Source: Terriglobia bacterium (GTDB taxonomy: Bacteria > Acidobacteriota > Terriglobia > Terriglobales > Acidobacteriaceae). Taken from it: DNA of 64,000 nucleotides. Position numbers and translations under genes: made by a program. Below, piece after piece: positions 44,981 through 54,491 of this stretch. The stretch spans positions 248,001 through 312,000 of the forward strand of contig JAIQFP010000002.1 of the NCBI GenBank assembly GCA_020073165.1. The letters are read 5' to 3'. The notes under the pieces were generated by a model that saw nothing but the letters and a program-made list of their open reading frames with translations, was not told where the DNA came from and ran no database searches. How positions within the stretch are numbered: the first letter of the stretch is position 1; every line of letters begins with the position of its first letter.

Positions 44981-45426
44981 CGAACCTCCCCCTGTACCGG
45001 CTCTTCGATCTGGCCATGTGGCTCGCCGGACTCGGGCACTTCGTCATACTCCTTGCCAGCTTTCAAGTTCCCTCCCGCATGCGCTGGAAGCAGGACTTGG
45101 CTCAGCTCATGCCCCTAAACCGCAAGCTGCTCTGGGTACAGAGCAGTTTTACGGTACTCACCATTGTTGCATTCGGCACACTGACGCTTGCGTTGCACAC
45201 GGAATTGCTTCGCGGCGACCGTGCCGCCCTGGGGTTAGCTTGCTTTATCGGGACGTACTGGACGGCACGCATCCTCGTGGACGCGTTCTACTTCTCCCAC
45301 GAGGACTGGCCGAAAGGGTGGAAGTTTGTCGTCGGACATATCCTGTTGACCTGCTTATTCGTGGCGCTTGCTTGCAGCTATCTGGGCTTGTTCGCCTGGC
45401 AAGTATGGTCAAAGGCCGGAAGCTAA
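44977..45426 (+). CDS. Four-helix membrane protein coupled to the MBOAT acyltransferase
   Basis: 149 aa. Hydrophobic segments at about 9-27, 52-71, 80-100 and 117-140. Start at the ATG of an ATGA overlap with the acyltransferase stop, so the two are co-translated. Charged loops contain SRMRWKQDLAQLMPLNRKLLW and FSHEDWPKGWK. No family recognised. Perhaps a partner or lipid-handling subunit of the acyltransferase (inference). Confidence 0.72.
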   Translation: MTNLPLYRLFDLAMWLAGLGHFVILLASFQVPSRMRWKQDLAQLMPLNRKLLWVQSSFTVLTIVAFGTLTLALHTELLRGDRAALGLACFIGTYWTARILVDAFYFSHEDWPKGWKFVVGHILLTCLFVALACSYLGLFAWQVWSKAGS

Positions 45427-45444
45427 GAGTCCAGATCCGATCTC

Positions 45445-46158
45445 TCAGCGGCGGCGGCTGCTTCGTCCCTTCAACAGGACCGCAAACAGCCGCCCGCGTA
45501 GCGTGTCCTGTAGTGACCCGAAGCGATCGAAGACTTCGTCTCGAGTGTCGAAAGTACCTTCGTTCGCGACAACAAACCTCGACAGATTATGTTCCGATTT
45601 TGCGCAAGCCAGACCGCAGGTCTTACCGAGGAAATCGATAGGCGTATGTTGCACTGCCTCGAATAGAGATTCGCCCTCGTTGGTGAAGGCACCGGCCGAC
45701 ATCACAACCAATCGAGACATGGAAGCATAAAGTTCATCAAAATCCACCCAGTGATTTTCGAGCAGAAACTGCGGCCAGACGAGCAAGACACGCCTGGGAA
45801 TGAACACATGAACAAGCGGAAAACGGGGAAACCAAAACCTTCCGTCAACATAAAGAGCGCGCACCCGGGTCGCGATACCGCCAGCCCGGGCTAGTGCTTC
45901 CAGGCAAGCCATTCGCTGACTGCAAGAACCATGCCCCTTTTCAAGCGTAACCGACGCCGGCTGTCGCTCATCCAAATCGTAGACCGGTTGAATCGCTTCA
46001 GTCAGCCGCCGATGCGCGGCCTGTACCAACTCGCGTGTCGAGAGATGATAGCTTTGCAGTTGGCATGCAAGCGAGCGGAGACCAGGGGCTTGCCAATCCA
46101 GGATGGGAGTGGCCATCAGGTTTGCCGGACTGAATGGTTGTTCGGGCGATTGTTGCAT
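45445..46158 (-). CDS. Transglutaminase-like cysteine protease-fold protein
   Basis: 237 aa, no signal peptide. The transglutaminase-core pattern is KGHGSCSQRMACLEALARAGGIATRVRALYVDG with the nucleophile Cys, LVHVFIP with the His, and NHWVDFDELYAS with the Asp. Such proteins in bacteria are proteases, amidases or cross-linking enzymes. The start is uncertain: ATG at 46158 is chosen, but GTG or TTG codons up to 46176 are possible and none has a good Shine-Dalgarno sequence. It lies downstream of the MFS gene and a 14-codon frame, convergent with the MBOAT pair. Confidence 0.75.
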   Translation of the reverse strand: MQQSPEQPFSPANLMATPILDWQAPGLRSLACQLQSYHLSTRELVQAAHRRLTEAIQPVYDLDERQPASVTLEKGHGSCSQRMACLEALARAGGIATRVRALYVDGRFWFPRFPLVHVFIPRRVLLVWPQFLLENHWVDFDELYASMSRLVVMSAGAFTNEGESLFEAVQHTPIDFLGKTCGLACAKSEHNLSRFVVANEGTFDTRDEVFDRFGSLQDTLRGRLFAVLLKGRSSRRR

Positions 46159-46191
46159 TTCGTTCACATAGAGCAAAAGTAGGGCGGCACC

Positions 46192-46236
46192 TCATCTGGC
46201 AGAAGTGGCCGTATGCGCATCAATCTCGGTAGGCAT
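46192..46236 (-). CDS. Possible 14-aa peptide (leader or small peptide)
   Basis: ATG at 46236 encodes MPTEIDAHTATSAR and then TGA. It has one of the strongest Shine-Dalgarno runs in the window (AGAGGAGGA, ending about 8 bases before the ATG) and begins 22 bases after the MFS stop. Translation is plausible; function and even reality are uncertain. Confidence 0.35.
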   Translation of the reverse strand: MPTEIDAHTATSAR

Positions 46237-46258
46237 ATGAGCGATCCTCCTCTTGTAA

Positions 46259-47464
46259 TCAAAGCGCGGCGACTCGCCGTTGCACTAGCAGAAAATATAG
46301 AGCCATCAGAATCAGGGCCAGTCCATTTACCCCGAGTACCACAGGTGCCGTAAACATGGGAACCAGCCATCCCGACAGCAGGTTCCCCATGGGCATGCCC
46401 CCGCGGAAGGCGCAGTTGTAAACGCTCATCACCCGCCCCCGCATCTCGTTGGTGGTAATCAATTGCACCAGCGAATTCACCGTGGCAAAGACCGCCATCA
46501 TGGAAGCACCCACTAGCACCAGCATGGCATAGCTCAAGGGCAACGATCGCGAGAGAGAGAAAACTGCGATGCCTGCACCCAGAGTGATCAGCGTCGTGAG
46601 GGCGAGGCGCCCCTTGTAGTGTATGTTGCCCATCCCTGCCACAATCAGCGAGCCGCAGATCGAACCGATTCCCATCATGGAAAGCAGGTTCCCGTAGGTT
46701 TCCGGGCCACGATGGAAAAAGTCTTTGACGAACACCGGAAGGTAGGTGCGCATGGGCATGCTCAAAGCGGTCATGCAGAACGCCAGCACGATCAGCGCCT
46801 CCATGGACCCCTGCCGGCGCACGAACTTGATGCCTTGCTTCAGGCTGCCGAAGATCGAGTCGGTGGTTTTCTCCGGCAGGTATCGGGCCGTGATGATGGA
46901 GAGGGAGATGATCGGTGCCAGGAAGGAAAGCGCATTCAGCCCAAAGCACCACTGCTCGCCCAACTTCGCTAACGCCTGTCCCGCGAGCGCGGGTCCAATC
47001 GTCACCGCGGTGTTGAACTGGATCGAATTCAGCGCAATCGCATTCGGCATGTCCTCTCGGTCAACCAGGCTTGGAATCAGCGCCTGATACGCCGGTCCGC
47101 CAAAGGCCTGCGCCAGGCCGGAAATGAAGGAGCAGGAAAGCATGTGCCACACCCGTATGTGTCCGGTTGCCACGAGCACGGTGAGCACGGTCGCGCAGGC
47201 CATCTGCACGTATTGGGAGCCGAGAAGGATCTTCCTTCGCTCCGCTCGGTCAGCTACCACGCCGCCGATCAAGGAAAAAAGAAAGATAGGAATGCCGCCG
47301 AGAAACTGATCCAACGCGAGCAAAAAGGCCGAATGGCTCAACCGGTAGATGAGCCAGCCCTGCGCCACGATCTGCATCCAGGTGCCAATGCTGGACATGC
47401 AGGCGCCGAACCACATCAGACGGAAATCGCGATATTGAAATGCCTTGAATACCCTGCGAAAAAT
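46259..47464 (-). CDS. MFS transporter (EntS/MFS_3-like), probable ATT start
   Basis: Twelve-helix exporter-type MFS protein. Typical N-terminal blocks are GTWMQIVAQGWLIYRLS, VADRAERRKILLGSQ between helices 2 and 3, and ALIPSLVDREDMPNAIALNSIQFNTAVTIGPALAG. The first ATG (47416) has no Shine-Dalgarno sequence and would remove the conserved AFQYRDFRL lead-in. The open frame runs further upstream with no ATG, GTG or TTG. AGGGAG stands 6 bases before an ATT at 47464, giving 401 aa, so ATT is proposed as the start. A degenerate kinase-gene promoter lies just upstream and may drive it. Substrate unknown. Confidence 0.8.
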   Translation of the reverse strand: MFRRVFKAFQYRDFRLMWFGACMSSIGTWMQIVAQGWLIYRLSHSAFLLALDQFLGGIPIFLFSLIGGVVADRAERRKILLGSQYVQMACATVLTVLVATGHIRVWHMLSCSFISGLAQAFGGPAYQALIPSLVDREDMPNAIALNSIQFNTAVTIGPALAGQALAKLGEQWCFGLNALSFLAPIISLSIITARYLPEKTTDSIFGSLKQGIKFVRRQGSMEALIVLAFCMTALSMPMRTYLPVFVKDFFHRGPETYGNLLSMMGIGSICGSLIVAGMGNIHYKGRLALTTLITLGAGIAVFSLSRSLPLSYAMLVLVGASMMAVFATVNSLVQLITTNEMRGRVMSVYNCAFRGGMPMGNLLSGWLVPMFTAPVVLGVNGLALILMALYFLLVQRRVAAL

Positions 47465-47499
47465 TGCCTTCTCCCTGTGCTCCGCGAGTCCGGCGTCCG

Positions 47500-47581
47500 G
47501 ACCACCCAGTTTTCGGGCCGGAGGTCAGCGCCAGAGGTGGGGTGGATTATACCGTCTCGTGGGGTATCACCGGCGGAATCG
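47500..47581 (-). pseudogene. Relic of a Ser/Thr kinase promoter and gene start
   Basis: Reading the minus strand, GAGACGGTATAATCCACCCCACCTCTGGCGCTGACCTC-type sequence aligns with the kinase promoter and start at 43890-43970. The relic decodes as LALTSGPKTG where the kinase begins MALASGTKIG; the ATG has become CTG. The similarity fades after about ten codons. It lies upstream of, and in the same direction as, the MFS gene. Confidence 0.65.
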
Positions 47582-47663
47582 TGCCCCGGACTCGGTGGGG
47601 CAGCACGTCGAACACTTGGTGTACTCTGAAGCCGCCACCTGCTGGCTTCTTCCAGAGGCGAGG

Positions 47664-48839
47664 ATGGAGAATCCGAATACTGTGCGCGATCGCGTTGCTC
47701 TTGCCGCGTTGAAATATGGAATTGCCGCCATTTCAGTAGCCTTGGCGCTTCTGATCACGCAATCGCTTCAGCCCACGGTTTTTCCGACCCCCTTGTTTTT
47801 TGCCGCCATCGTAATCAGCACATGGTTTGGCGGCATCGGCACGGGACTTTTCGCCGTTTTGTTCGCCACCCTCCTGCTGGATTACTACTTCGTTTCTCCC
47901 ACCCGGACGTTTTCCATTCATCCCGCCGCGCTGCTGTACCTGGCACAGTTTTCCTTGCCCGCACTACTGAGCAGTTGGTTTGTGAAGAAAAGAAAAGACG
48001 CAGAGCGGGCGCTCAAGGAGGCGCGGGACCAGTTGGACGTGAAGGTCCAGCAGCGCACGGCCGAATTGCAGTCGGAAATTGCGGAGCGCAAACGCGCGGA
48101 AGAGGCGTTTCACAAAACCCAGGCCGATCTCGCTCACCTGACGCGGGTGATGACGATGAGCGAACTGGCTACGTCCATAGCGCACGAGGTAAATCAGCCT
48201 CTGGCTGCCATCGTGACCACGGGAGATGCATGCGCCCGTTGGCTTGCGCTCGATCCGCCCAACCTGGGAAGAGCCAGAGAATCTGTAGGCCGAATCATTA
48301 CCGAAGGAAATCGCGCCAGTGAAGTGGTCAAGCGAATTCGCGCGCTGTCGAAGAAGACGACGGTGCAAAAATCTGCCCTGCACATGAACGAACTCATTCA
48401 TGAGGTCATCGCCCTGATGAATGTGGAATTGGCCAAGAACCAGGTCCGCTTGCGGACCGATCTGGAGTCCGAACTTCCCCTGGTCTACGGAGACCGGGTA
48501 CAACTTCAGCAAGTGATCCTGAACTTGGTGGTGAACGCTATCGAGGCAATGAACGAGATCCGCGACCGCGGGCGCGAACTGGTGCTCAGGTCGGAGAAGG
48601 TTGGGCCCGATCGCGTGCAGGTGAGTGTCCGGGATTGTGGCTGTGGGCTGGAAGCCAGCCCGGTTGAGCATCTGTTCGAGGCGTTCTTCACGACCAAGCC
48701 CGGGGGAATTGGCATGGGCCTGTCCATCAGCCGAACGATTATCGAATCGCACGGCGGCCGGTTGTGGGCGACCTCAAATCCGGACCACGGCGCGACCTTC
48801 CATTTCGCCTTGCCCATTGCGGACGGGAGTGACTCGTGA
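47664..48839 (+). CDS. FixL/DctB-like sensor histidine kinase with DUF4118 membrane domain
   Basis: 391 aa. Residues 12-108 are a KdpD-like DUF4118 membrane domain ([49 protein letters not shown]). A coiled coil (110-150) leads to the HisKA box [19 protein letters not shown] with H174. The ATPase domain shows [49 protein letters not shown]. The ATG at 47664 has GAGGCGAGG upstream; the longer frame from 47445 crosses the relic and is rejected. Overlaps the regulator gene by 4 bases. Confidence 0.9.
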   Translation: MENPNTVRDRVALAALKYGIAAISVALALLITQSLQPTVFPTPLFFAAIVISTWFGGIGTGLFAVLFATLLLDYYFVSPTRTFSIHPAALLYLAQFSLPALLSSWFVKKRKDAERALKEARDQLDVKVQQRTAELQSEIAERKRAEEAFHKTQADLAHLTRVMTMSELATSIAHEVNQPLAAIVTTGDACARWLALDPPNLGRARESVGRIITEGNRASEVVKRIRALSKKTTVQKSALHMNELIHEVIALMNVELAKNQVRLRTDLESELPLVYGDRVQLQQVILNLVVNAIEAMNEIRDRGRELVLRSEKVGPDRVQVSVRDCGCGLEASPVEHLFEAFFTTKPGGIGMGLSISRTIIESHGGRLWATSNPDHGATFHFALPIADGSDS

Positions 48840-49462
48840 CCCCTGCGGAAGCCGTGGTGTACGTCATCGACGACGACGAAGCGGTCCGGGTTTCCCTCAA
48901 GGATCTTCTAGAATCCGTCGGACTCCGCGCCGCGACCTACTCATCTGGCCAGGAGTTCTTGCAGGCACAGCGCGCCGATATCCCCTCCTGCCTGATTCTG
49001 GACGTTCGTCTTCCCGGCCTCAGCGGCCTGGATTTCCAGCGGGAACTGGCGGCGGCCAGGATCGAGATCCCGATCATCTTCATTACCGGCCACGGTGACA
49101 TTCCCATGACCGTGCAGGCTATGAAAGCTGGTGCCGTGGACTTCCTAACCAAGCCTTTTCGCGATCAGGAGCTGCTCGATGCCATTCACAAGGCTCTGGA
49201 TCGCGATCGGGGAAAGCGCGAGCAACAGTCGGAAGTCTCAGAACTGCGCCGCCGCTATGATGACCTGACTCCACGCGAGCGGGAGGTAATGGTCCTGGTC
49301 GTCCAGGGTCTGCTCAATAAACAGATCGCCGCCGACCTTGGTACCAGCGAGACCACAGTCAAGATCCATCGCGGGCAGGTGATGCGAAAGATGCAGGCAG
49401 AGTCCTTGCCAGACCTGGTCCGCATGGCTGAAAAACTTTGCATACCTTCCCAAAGGTATTAG
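48836..49462 (+). CDS. FixJ-family response regulator
   Basis: 208 aa, GTG start in a GTGA overlap with the kinase stop. Receiver: [10 protein letters not shown] acidic pocket, phospho-acceptor D56 in [39 protein letters not shown]. The C-terminal LuxR-type helix-turn-helix is [43 protein letters not shown]. Likely controls the antiporter and porin genes that follow on the same strand. Confidence 0.92.
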   Translation: MTPAEAVVYVIDDDEAVRVSLKDLLESVGLRAATYSSGQEFLQAQRADIPSCLILDVRLPGLSGLDFQRELAAARIEIPIIFITGHGDIPMTVQAMKAGAVDFLTKPFRDQELLDAIHKALDRDRGKREQQSEVSELRRRYDDLTPREREVMVLVVQGLLNKQIAADLGTSETTVKIHRGQVMRKMQAESLPDLVRMAEKLCIPSQRY

Positions 49463-49595
49463 TGAACCGTCCAAGCGTGCAATAGATTCCTGCCCCTCAC
49501 CAGAGATACCTTCTTGCCCAGCAAGAGCGGGACCAAGTCTTTCATCGGTGACCGCTACTCCCCCTGCTATCAGACACAGCAATTCAGGAGCAAAG

Positions 49596-50087
49596 GTGCC
49601 ACATTCGAACAGGAACTTCGCAATCGCGTATGTATTTTTGGTAGCTCTGCCCATCACCGGACTGGTTGGTGTACTAAGAAGCGGCCGAAACCTGAAAGCC
49701 CCGACCTCAGTGGACGGTGCGTGGAAAGTTCGAACTGGCGCGGCCACGGGGGACCCTTCTTCCTGCCCAAGCCTGCTTGCCCTCTACGCGGACGCGCCGG
49801 TCACGATTTCACAATCCGGAACGAACTTTGGGATCAGCAGCGGACAAACTGGGGGCACTGGCGTAATTGAGGGCGTGAGGCTGCATGCGTCGCTTCGCCC
49901 GTCGGGTGGCGCTCCTCTTGCAAACTGCGCGGGTGGAGGTTCTGTGTCGCTTGCAGCCACCTTGGACGCCGACACCAATCCCCGGGTGATGTCCGGCATT
50001 CTCTCGGTTGCTGGCTGCCCCTCCTGCGAGTCAGTCGAGTTTCAGGCGGTAAGGCAGAACCCAACCCAGAAGAAAGGTGCCCAATAA
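49596..50087 (+). CDS. Membrane-anchored or exported protein of unknown function
   Basis: 163 aa from a GTG at 49596 with AGGAG 5 bases upstream; the longer frame from 49548 lacks a ribosome site. One hydrophobic segment (AIAYVFLVALPITGLVGVL) near residue 10 acts as a signal or anchor. The outer part has VDGAWKVRT, a Gly/Ser-rich stretch and four cysteines (DPSSCPSL, LANCAGGG, and the pair CPSC) that could form disulfides. The stop overlaps the antiporter start by one base (TAATG). It resembles small beta-sheet lipocalin- or META-like domains only vaguely; function unknown. Confidence 0.65.
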   Translation: MPHSNRNFAIAYVFLVALPITGLVGVLRSGRNLKAPTSVDGAWKVRTGAATGDPSSCPSLLALYADAPVTISQSGTNFGISSGQTGGTGVIEGVRLHASLRPSGGAPLANCAGGGSVSLAATLDADTNPRVMSGILSVAGCPSCESVEFQAVRQNPTQKKGAQ

Positions 50088-51379
50088 TGCCCAACCTCTT
50101 CATTTTGGTGCTGCAGATCGCGGTAGTTCTGGTGATATGCCGTGTCGCTGGAACCCTGTTCCAAAAGATCCACCAGCCACGCGTGGTGGGAGAGATGTTT
50201 GCCGGCATAATGCTGGGGCCGTCCCTGCTGGGCTGGGTGGCGCCGCACTTTTCAGCCTACCTGTTTCCCGCATCCAGCTTGGGATTCCTGAATGCGCTGA
50301 GCCAGGTTGGCGTCATCATTTTCATGTTCCTGGTGGGATTGGGCATTAATCCGCGGGAACTGAAGAGTCAGGGTCACGCTGCGGTATTGACCAGCCACGT
50401 GAGTATCACCGCTCCGTTCGTGCTGGCCACGTTTCTGGCGCTGTATTTGTACCCTCGGCTTTCGGATAACAGTGTCGCGTTCACCAGTTTCGCGCTCTTC
50501 ATGGGCGCGGCCATGAGCATCACGGCTTTCCCGGTGCTGGAGCGCATTCTGAACGAACGGAACATGCTGCAAAGCCGGCTGGGCACGGTGGCGATTGCCT
50601 GTGCCGCCGTGGATGACGTTACCGGCTGGTGCATTCTGGCGTACATCGTGGTGCTGATTCGTTCCGCCAGTTCGGAAACGTCGATCTGGGTAACGCTCGG
50701 CGGAGTTGTCCTGTTTGCTCTGATCATGATCTATGGCGTGCAGCGCCTGCTGAAACGCTTTGCCACCATTTTTGAGGCGCAGGGCGGCCTCAGCGAGAAC
50801 ATCGTTGCCTTCGTGCTCATCCTGGTGCTGGCGTCGGCGTTGTGTACAGAATCGCTGGGCATTCACCTGCTGTTCGGTTCTTTCCTGATGGGCGCGATCA
50901 TGCCCAAGAAACAGAGATTTGTGCGGTACCTGCTCGATCGGTTCGAGACCGTCACTGTCACTCTGCTTCTGCCTCTTTTCTTTGCGTTCACCGGCCTGCG
51001 AACCAACATCGCCCTGGTGAAAGGTTCGGAGATGTGGATGTATTGCGCACTGATCCTGCTGGTTGCGACCGCCGGCAAGCTGGGTGGCTCGATGCTCGCA
51101 TCCTGGATCACGGGTATGCCGGCAAGAGAGGCCGCCGGCCTGGGGACGCTGATGAACACTCGCGGGCTGATGGAACTGGTGATCCTGAACATTGGCCTCG
51201 ATATCAAAGTCATCTCGCCAGCCCTTTTTTCCATGATGGTGATGATGGCCTTGATCACGACCTTCATGACCTCACCCGTTCTGGAACTGCTCTGTCCGGA
51301 TGTGATGAAGCGGAAACCGGTGCAGGCCGAAGGCTCGCGAGATGTTCCTTTAGAGCCGGCGGCCGCTGCTGGCGATTGA
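50087..51379 (+). CDS. CPA2-family cation:proton antiporter
   Basis: 430 aa, about twelve to thirteen helices, Na+/H+ exchanger (Kef/NapA-type) membrane domain with no TrkA-N nucleotide domain. QPRVVGEMFAGIMLGPSLLG, FLVGLGINPRELKSQG, AAMSITAFPVLERIL and CAAVDDVTGWCILA (the DD pair is the ion-binding site) are family hallmarks, as is GTLMNTRGLMELVILNIGLD near the C-terminus. Translationally linked to the small anchored protein before it and followed by a porin gene 135 bases on. Confidence 0.9.
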   Translation: MPNLFILVLQIAVVLVICRVAGTLFQKIHQPRVVGEMFAGIMLGPSLLGWVAPHFSAYLFPASSLGFLNALSQVGVIIFMFLVGLGINPRELKSQGHAAVLTSHVSITAPFVLATFLALYLYPRLSDNSVAFTSFALFMGAAMSITAFPVLERILNERNMLQSRLGTVAIACAAVDDVTGWCILAYIVVLIRSASSETSIWVTLGGVVLFALIMIYGVQRLLKRFATIFEAQGGLSENIVAFVLILVLASALCTESLGIHLLFGSFLMGAIMPKKQRFVRYLLDRFETVTVTLLLPLFFAFTGLRTNIALVKGSEMWMYCALILLVATAGKLGGSMLASWITGMPAREAAGLGTLMNTRGLMELVILNIGLDIKVISPALFSMMVMMALITTFMTSPVLELLCPDVMKRKPVQAEGSRDVPLEPAAAAGD

Positions 51380-51514
51380 GTTGGCAGAAACCGGCAGACG
51401 GGATTCCCCAGATACATTGCGACTTTCCCGGCACGCGCCGATCCACTGACAAACAAAAGTGCGCAGCAACTTGGGGAAAGAACTACCCAAAAAAAGAAAC
51501 GGAGAACGAAATCC

Positions 51515-53215
51515 ATGAGGACGCACCTGTGGTGGGTGGTACTGCTTTTGGCGCCGGGTTTGATGGCCCAGAGCGCGGCAAACTCCAAGCATGCTCGCCC
51601 GGAGGCGGCCGCCAGTGTGAGCGTTAAAGATTTTGAAGAAATGCAACGGGCACTGGCTGCCCAGCAGGAAGAGCTGACGAATCTCAGACAAGAACTGCAG
51701 CAGGCCGTTGGACAGGTAAAGCAAATGGCGCTGGAGGCCCAACAAAAGGCGGCCTCCTTGGAAGGCACTGCCGAGCAAGACAGGGCGAGGAATGAAGTCA
51801 CTGCGCTTCAGGCTGACGTTTCGCAGCTGAAGACGGCCACCGCCAGTGTCGCCCTGGGCCTGCAGGAGCAACAGAAGGAGACGAAAGCTCTCGAGAGCCC
51901 CCTCGCGATCCACTACAAAGGCATCACCATTACGCCCGGTGGCTTTCTGGAAGCGGCCTCAATCTACCGCACCCACAATGAAAACGGGGACGTAACCAGC
52001 ACTTTTGCCAACATTCCTTTGGGCGGCTCGGCCAACTCGCAGCTCAGCGAGTTTCGTGGCACCGGGCGCCAGTCCCGCATTGCGCTGTTGGGCGAGGGAA
52101 AGGCTGGCGACTGGAAGCTCTCTGGCTACTACGAGGCTGACTTCCTGGGCGCCGCTCCTACCGCAAACGAACTCGAAAGCAGCAGTTTCAACTTGCGCCA
52201 GCGCCAACTCTGGGCACAAGCCGAGTCCAGCGGCGGCTTCTCTTTTCTCGGGGGCCAGTCATGGAGTTTGCTGACCACCAGCCGGAAAGGTATGACCGTG
52301 CGCCAGGAGTTCATTCCTCTTACCATCGACTCCCAATACGTGGTCGGCTACAACTGGGCACGCCAGTGGGGCGCGCGCTTCACCAAGAACTTCAACAATG
52401 GCATCTGGGCGGCCGTTTCCGTAGAGAATCCTGAGACCAATCTCAGCGTCGTGAATCCGCCGCCGGGCGTGTTTGGATTCAACAACAGCCCCAACGCAAC
52501 TTCGCCCGGCTCACAATTCACCCTGAACAATACTCCGGGCGCCAACGGAATTTCCACCGACGTCGCTCCCGATCTGATCGCGAAACTGGCATTCGAGCCC
52601 GGTTTTGGACACTACGAGATCAAAGCTGTCGGACGCTTCTTCCGCGACCGGATCGGCGGCAACAACAACCTTCAGGGAGGGGGCGGTGCGGGATTCGGCG
52701 CGATCCTTCCCGCCACAAAAAAGGTCGATGTCATTCTGGAAGCGTTGGCTGGCCGGGGAATCGGCCGTTATGCCTCAGGACTTGGGCCCGACGTAACTCT
52801 GCGACCGACCGGCACGATCATGCCCATTCAAACCCTCCAGACCATGGCCGGCATCGAAGCGCACCCATCTCCCAAACTGGATCTCTACATCTACGGCGGC
52901 GATGAATACTATGGGCGTTCCGCCTATGTGGACGCGAACGGTAAAGGGGTTGGCTACGGTTCGCCAAGAAATGATGTTTCCGGTTGCTCCGTGGAAAGTC
53001 CTTCCTCTTCACAGCCTTGTCAGGCGCAAACCCGCACCCTGTGGCAGATCCAACCAGGCTACTGGTACCGTTTCTACAAAGGCCCCGTGGGGACGATGCA
53101 GTTCGGTATGTCGTACTCCTACACCTATAAGAATGTGTGGGCGGCTTCGAACGGTCCTTTACCCAAGGGAGTCGAGAATATGATCATGACTTCATTCCGA
53201 TACTACTTGCCCTAG
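51515..53215 (+). CDS. Outer-membrane porin with N-terminal coiled coil
   Basis: 566 aa. Signal peptide LWWVVLLLAPGLMA-QS, then a heptad-rich coiled coil (about 38-125: MQRALAAQQEELTNLRQELQQAVGQ). A beta barrel follows, with ITPGGFLEAASIYR, GDWKLSGYYEADFLGAAP, and NLRQRQLWAQAESSGGFSFLGGQSWSLLT. It ends FRYYLP; the final Pro differs from the usual terminal Phe, but the aromatic strand is kept. Related in plan to the porin at 21247. GGAG lies 10 bases before the ATG. Probably part of the antiporter and two-component module. Confidence 0.82.
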   Translation: MRTHLWWVVLLLAPGLMAQSAANSKHARPEAAASVSVKDFEEMQRALAAQQEELTNLRQELQQAVGQVKQMALEAQQKAASLEGTAEQDRARNEVTALQADVSQLKTATASVALGLQEQQKETKALESPLAIHYKGITITPGGFLEAASIYRTHNENGDVTSTFANIPLGGSANSQLSEFRGTGRQSRIALLGEGKAGDWKLSGYYEADFLGAAPTANELESSSFNLRQRQLWAQAESSGGFSFLGGQSWSLLTTSRKGMTVRQEFIPLTIDSQYVVGYNWARQWGARFTKNFNNGIWAAVSVENPETNLSVVNPPPGVFGFNNSPNATSPGSQFTLNNTPGANGISTDVAPDLIAKLAFEPGFGHYEIKAVGRFFRDRIGGNNNLQGGGGAGFGAILPATKKVDVILEALAGRGIGRYASGLGPDVTLRPTGTIMPIQTLQTMAGIEAHPSPKLDLYIYGGDEYYGRSAYVDANGKGVGYGSPRNDVSGCSVESPSSSQPCQAQTRTLWQIQPGYWYRFYKGPVGTMQFGMSYSYTYKNVWAASNGPLPKGVENMIMTSFRYYLP

Positions 53216-53348
53216 CAGACGCGGGGGTTCCTGAGTGGCAGAGCCCGAGGAATCTCCCCCTGGACTCCCAGGAAGTCACATCTGTATGCGGATCCGTCAG
53301 GTAGGAGCATGGATGGTCGGCGTAACCTGCTCTGCAGTCCCGGCGAAC

Positions 53349-54491
53349 CTAATCCTTCAGCAACTGCCTTGCAATCACCAGCCGCTGAATCTCGCTGGTC
53401 CCTTCGCCGATGGTGCACAGCTTCACATCGCGGTAGAACTTCTCCGCCGGATAGTCCTTGATGAATCCATAGCCGCCGTGAATCTGCACGCCCTCGTTGG
53501 CACAGCGCACCGCCACCTCGCTGGCGTAGAGCTTGGCCATTGACGATTCCTGGGTAGTCTTCAGCCCGGCGTCTTTCATGGATGCGGCGCGGAAGGTCAG
53601 CAGCTTGGCTGCCTCGATCTCGGTGGCCATGTCGGCCAGCTTCCACTGGATCCCCTGGAATTCACTGATAGGCTTGCCGAACTGCTGCCGCTGCTTGGAG
53701 TACTTCAACGCGGCTTCGTATGCGCCCTCGGCGATGCCCAGCGCCAAGGCAGCGATCGAGATACGGCCTCCGTCCAGCACCCGCATGGCGTCGACGAAGC
53801 CGTCACCCTCCTTGCCAACCAGGTTCTCTGCCGGGACGAAACAGTCTTCAAAGATGAGCTCGGAAGTGTCGCTGGCGCGAAGACCAAGCTTGTTTTCCTT
53901 CTTGCCTGGGCGGAATCCCTTGGTTCCCTTTTCCACCACGAACGCGGAAAGGCCGTGAGTGTGGGCAGCACGGTCGGTCACTGCGATCACTACTGCGAAA
54001 TCGGCATAGTGGCCGTTGGTGATGAAGGTCTTGCTGCCGTTCAGCACCCAGCCACCCTTGCTCTTCACAGCGGTCATGCGGGCACTGCCTGCGTCCGAAC
54101 CGGAAGAGGGTTCGGTCAATCCCCACGCGCCCAGGCACTCGCCGCTCGCCAGTCGGCTGACATACTTTTTCTTCTGGGCTTCATTGCCGGCTAGAAAAAT
54201 ATGATTGCTGCAAAGCGAAGTGTGCGCCGCCACGATGATGCCCACCGAGGCATCCACCCGCGAAAGCTCTTCGATCGCGGTAACGTACTCGACATAGCCC
54301 ATCCCCGCGCCGTTGTACTCCTGCGGAAAAATCGTCCCCAGCAGACCCAGTTTGCCCAGTTCTTTGATGGTGGCCATGGGGAATTCGCTGGCCTCGTCCC
54401 ATTTCATGACGTTGGGGCCGATCTCTCGCTCGGCGAATTCGCGCACGCTCTTCTTCAGTTGAAGCTGTTCCTCGTTAAGCAGGAAATCCAA
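53349..54491 (-). CDS. Acyl-CoA dehydrogenase
   Basis: 380 aa, FAD enzyme of beta-oxidation or branched-chain amino acid catabolism. Family blocks: [52 protein letters not shown], and the C-terminal [18 protein letters not shown] with the catalytic Glu region. [20 protein letters not shown] is also diagnostic. Chain-length preference (short-chain or isovaleryl type) cannot be fixed. Single gene with no obvious operon partner. Confidence 0.93.
   Translation of the reverse strand: MDFLLNEEQLQLKKSVREFAEREIGPNVMKWDEASEFPMATIKELGKLGLLGTIFPQEYNGAGMGYVEYVTAIEELSRVDASVGIIVAAHTSLCSNHIFLAGNEAQKKKYVSRLASGECLGAWGLTEPSSGSDAGSARMTAVKSKGGWVLNGSKTFITNGHYADFAVVIAVTDRAAHTHGLSAFVVEKGTKGFRPGKKENKLGLRASDTSELIFEDCFVPAENLVGKEGDGFVDAMRVLDGGRISIAALALGIAEGAYEAALKYSKQRQQFGKPISEFQGIQWKLADMATEIEAAKLLTFRAASMKDAGLKTTQESSMAKLYASEVAVRCANEGVQIHGGYGFIKDYPAEKFYRDVKLCTIGEGTSEIQRLVIARQLLKD

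Noticed and set aside
47445-47663. N-terminal extension of the FixL-like kinase
   Set aside because: The extension runs through the kinase-gene relic on the opposite strand and shows no domain; the ATG at 47664 has a good ribosome site.
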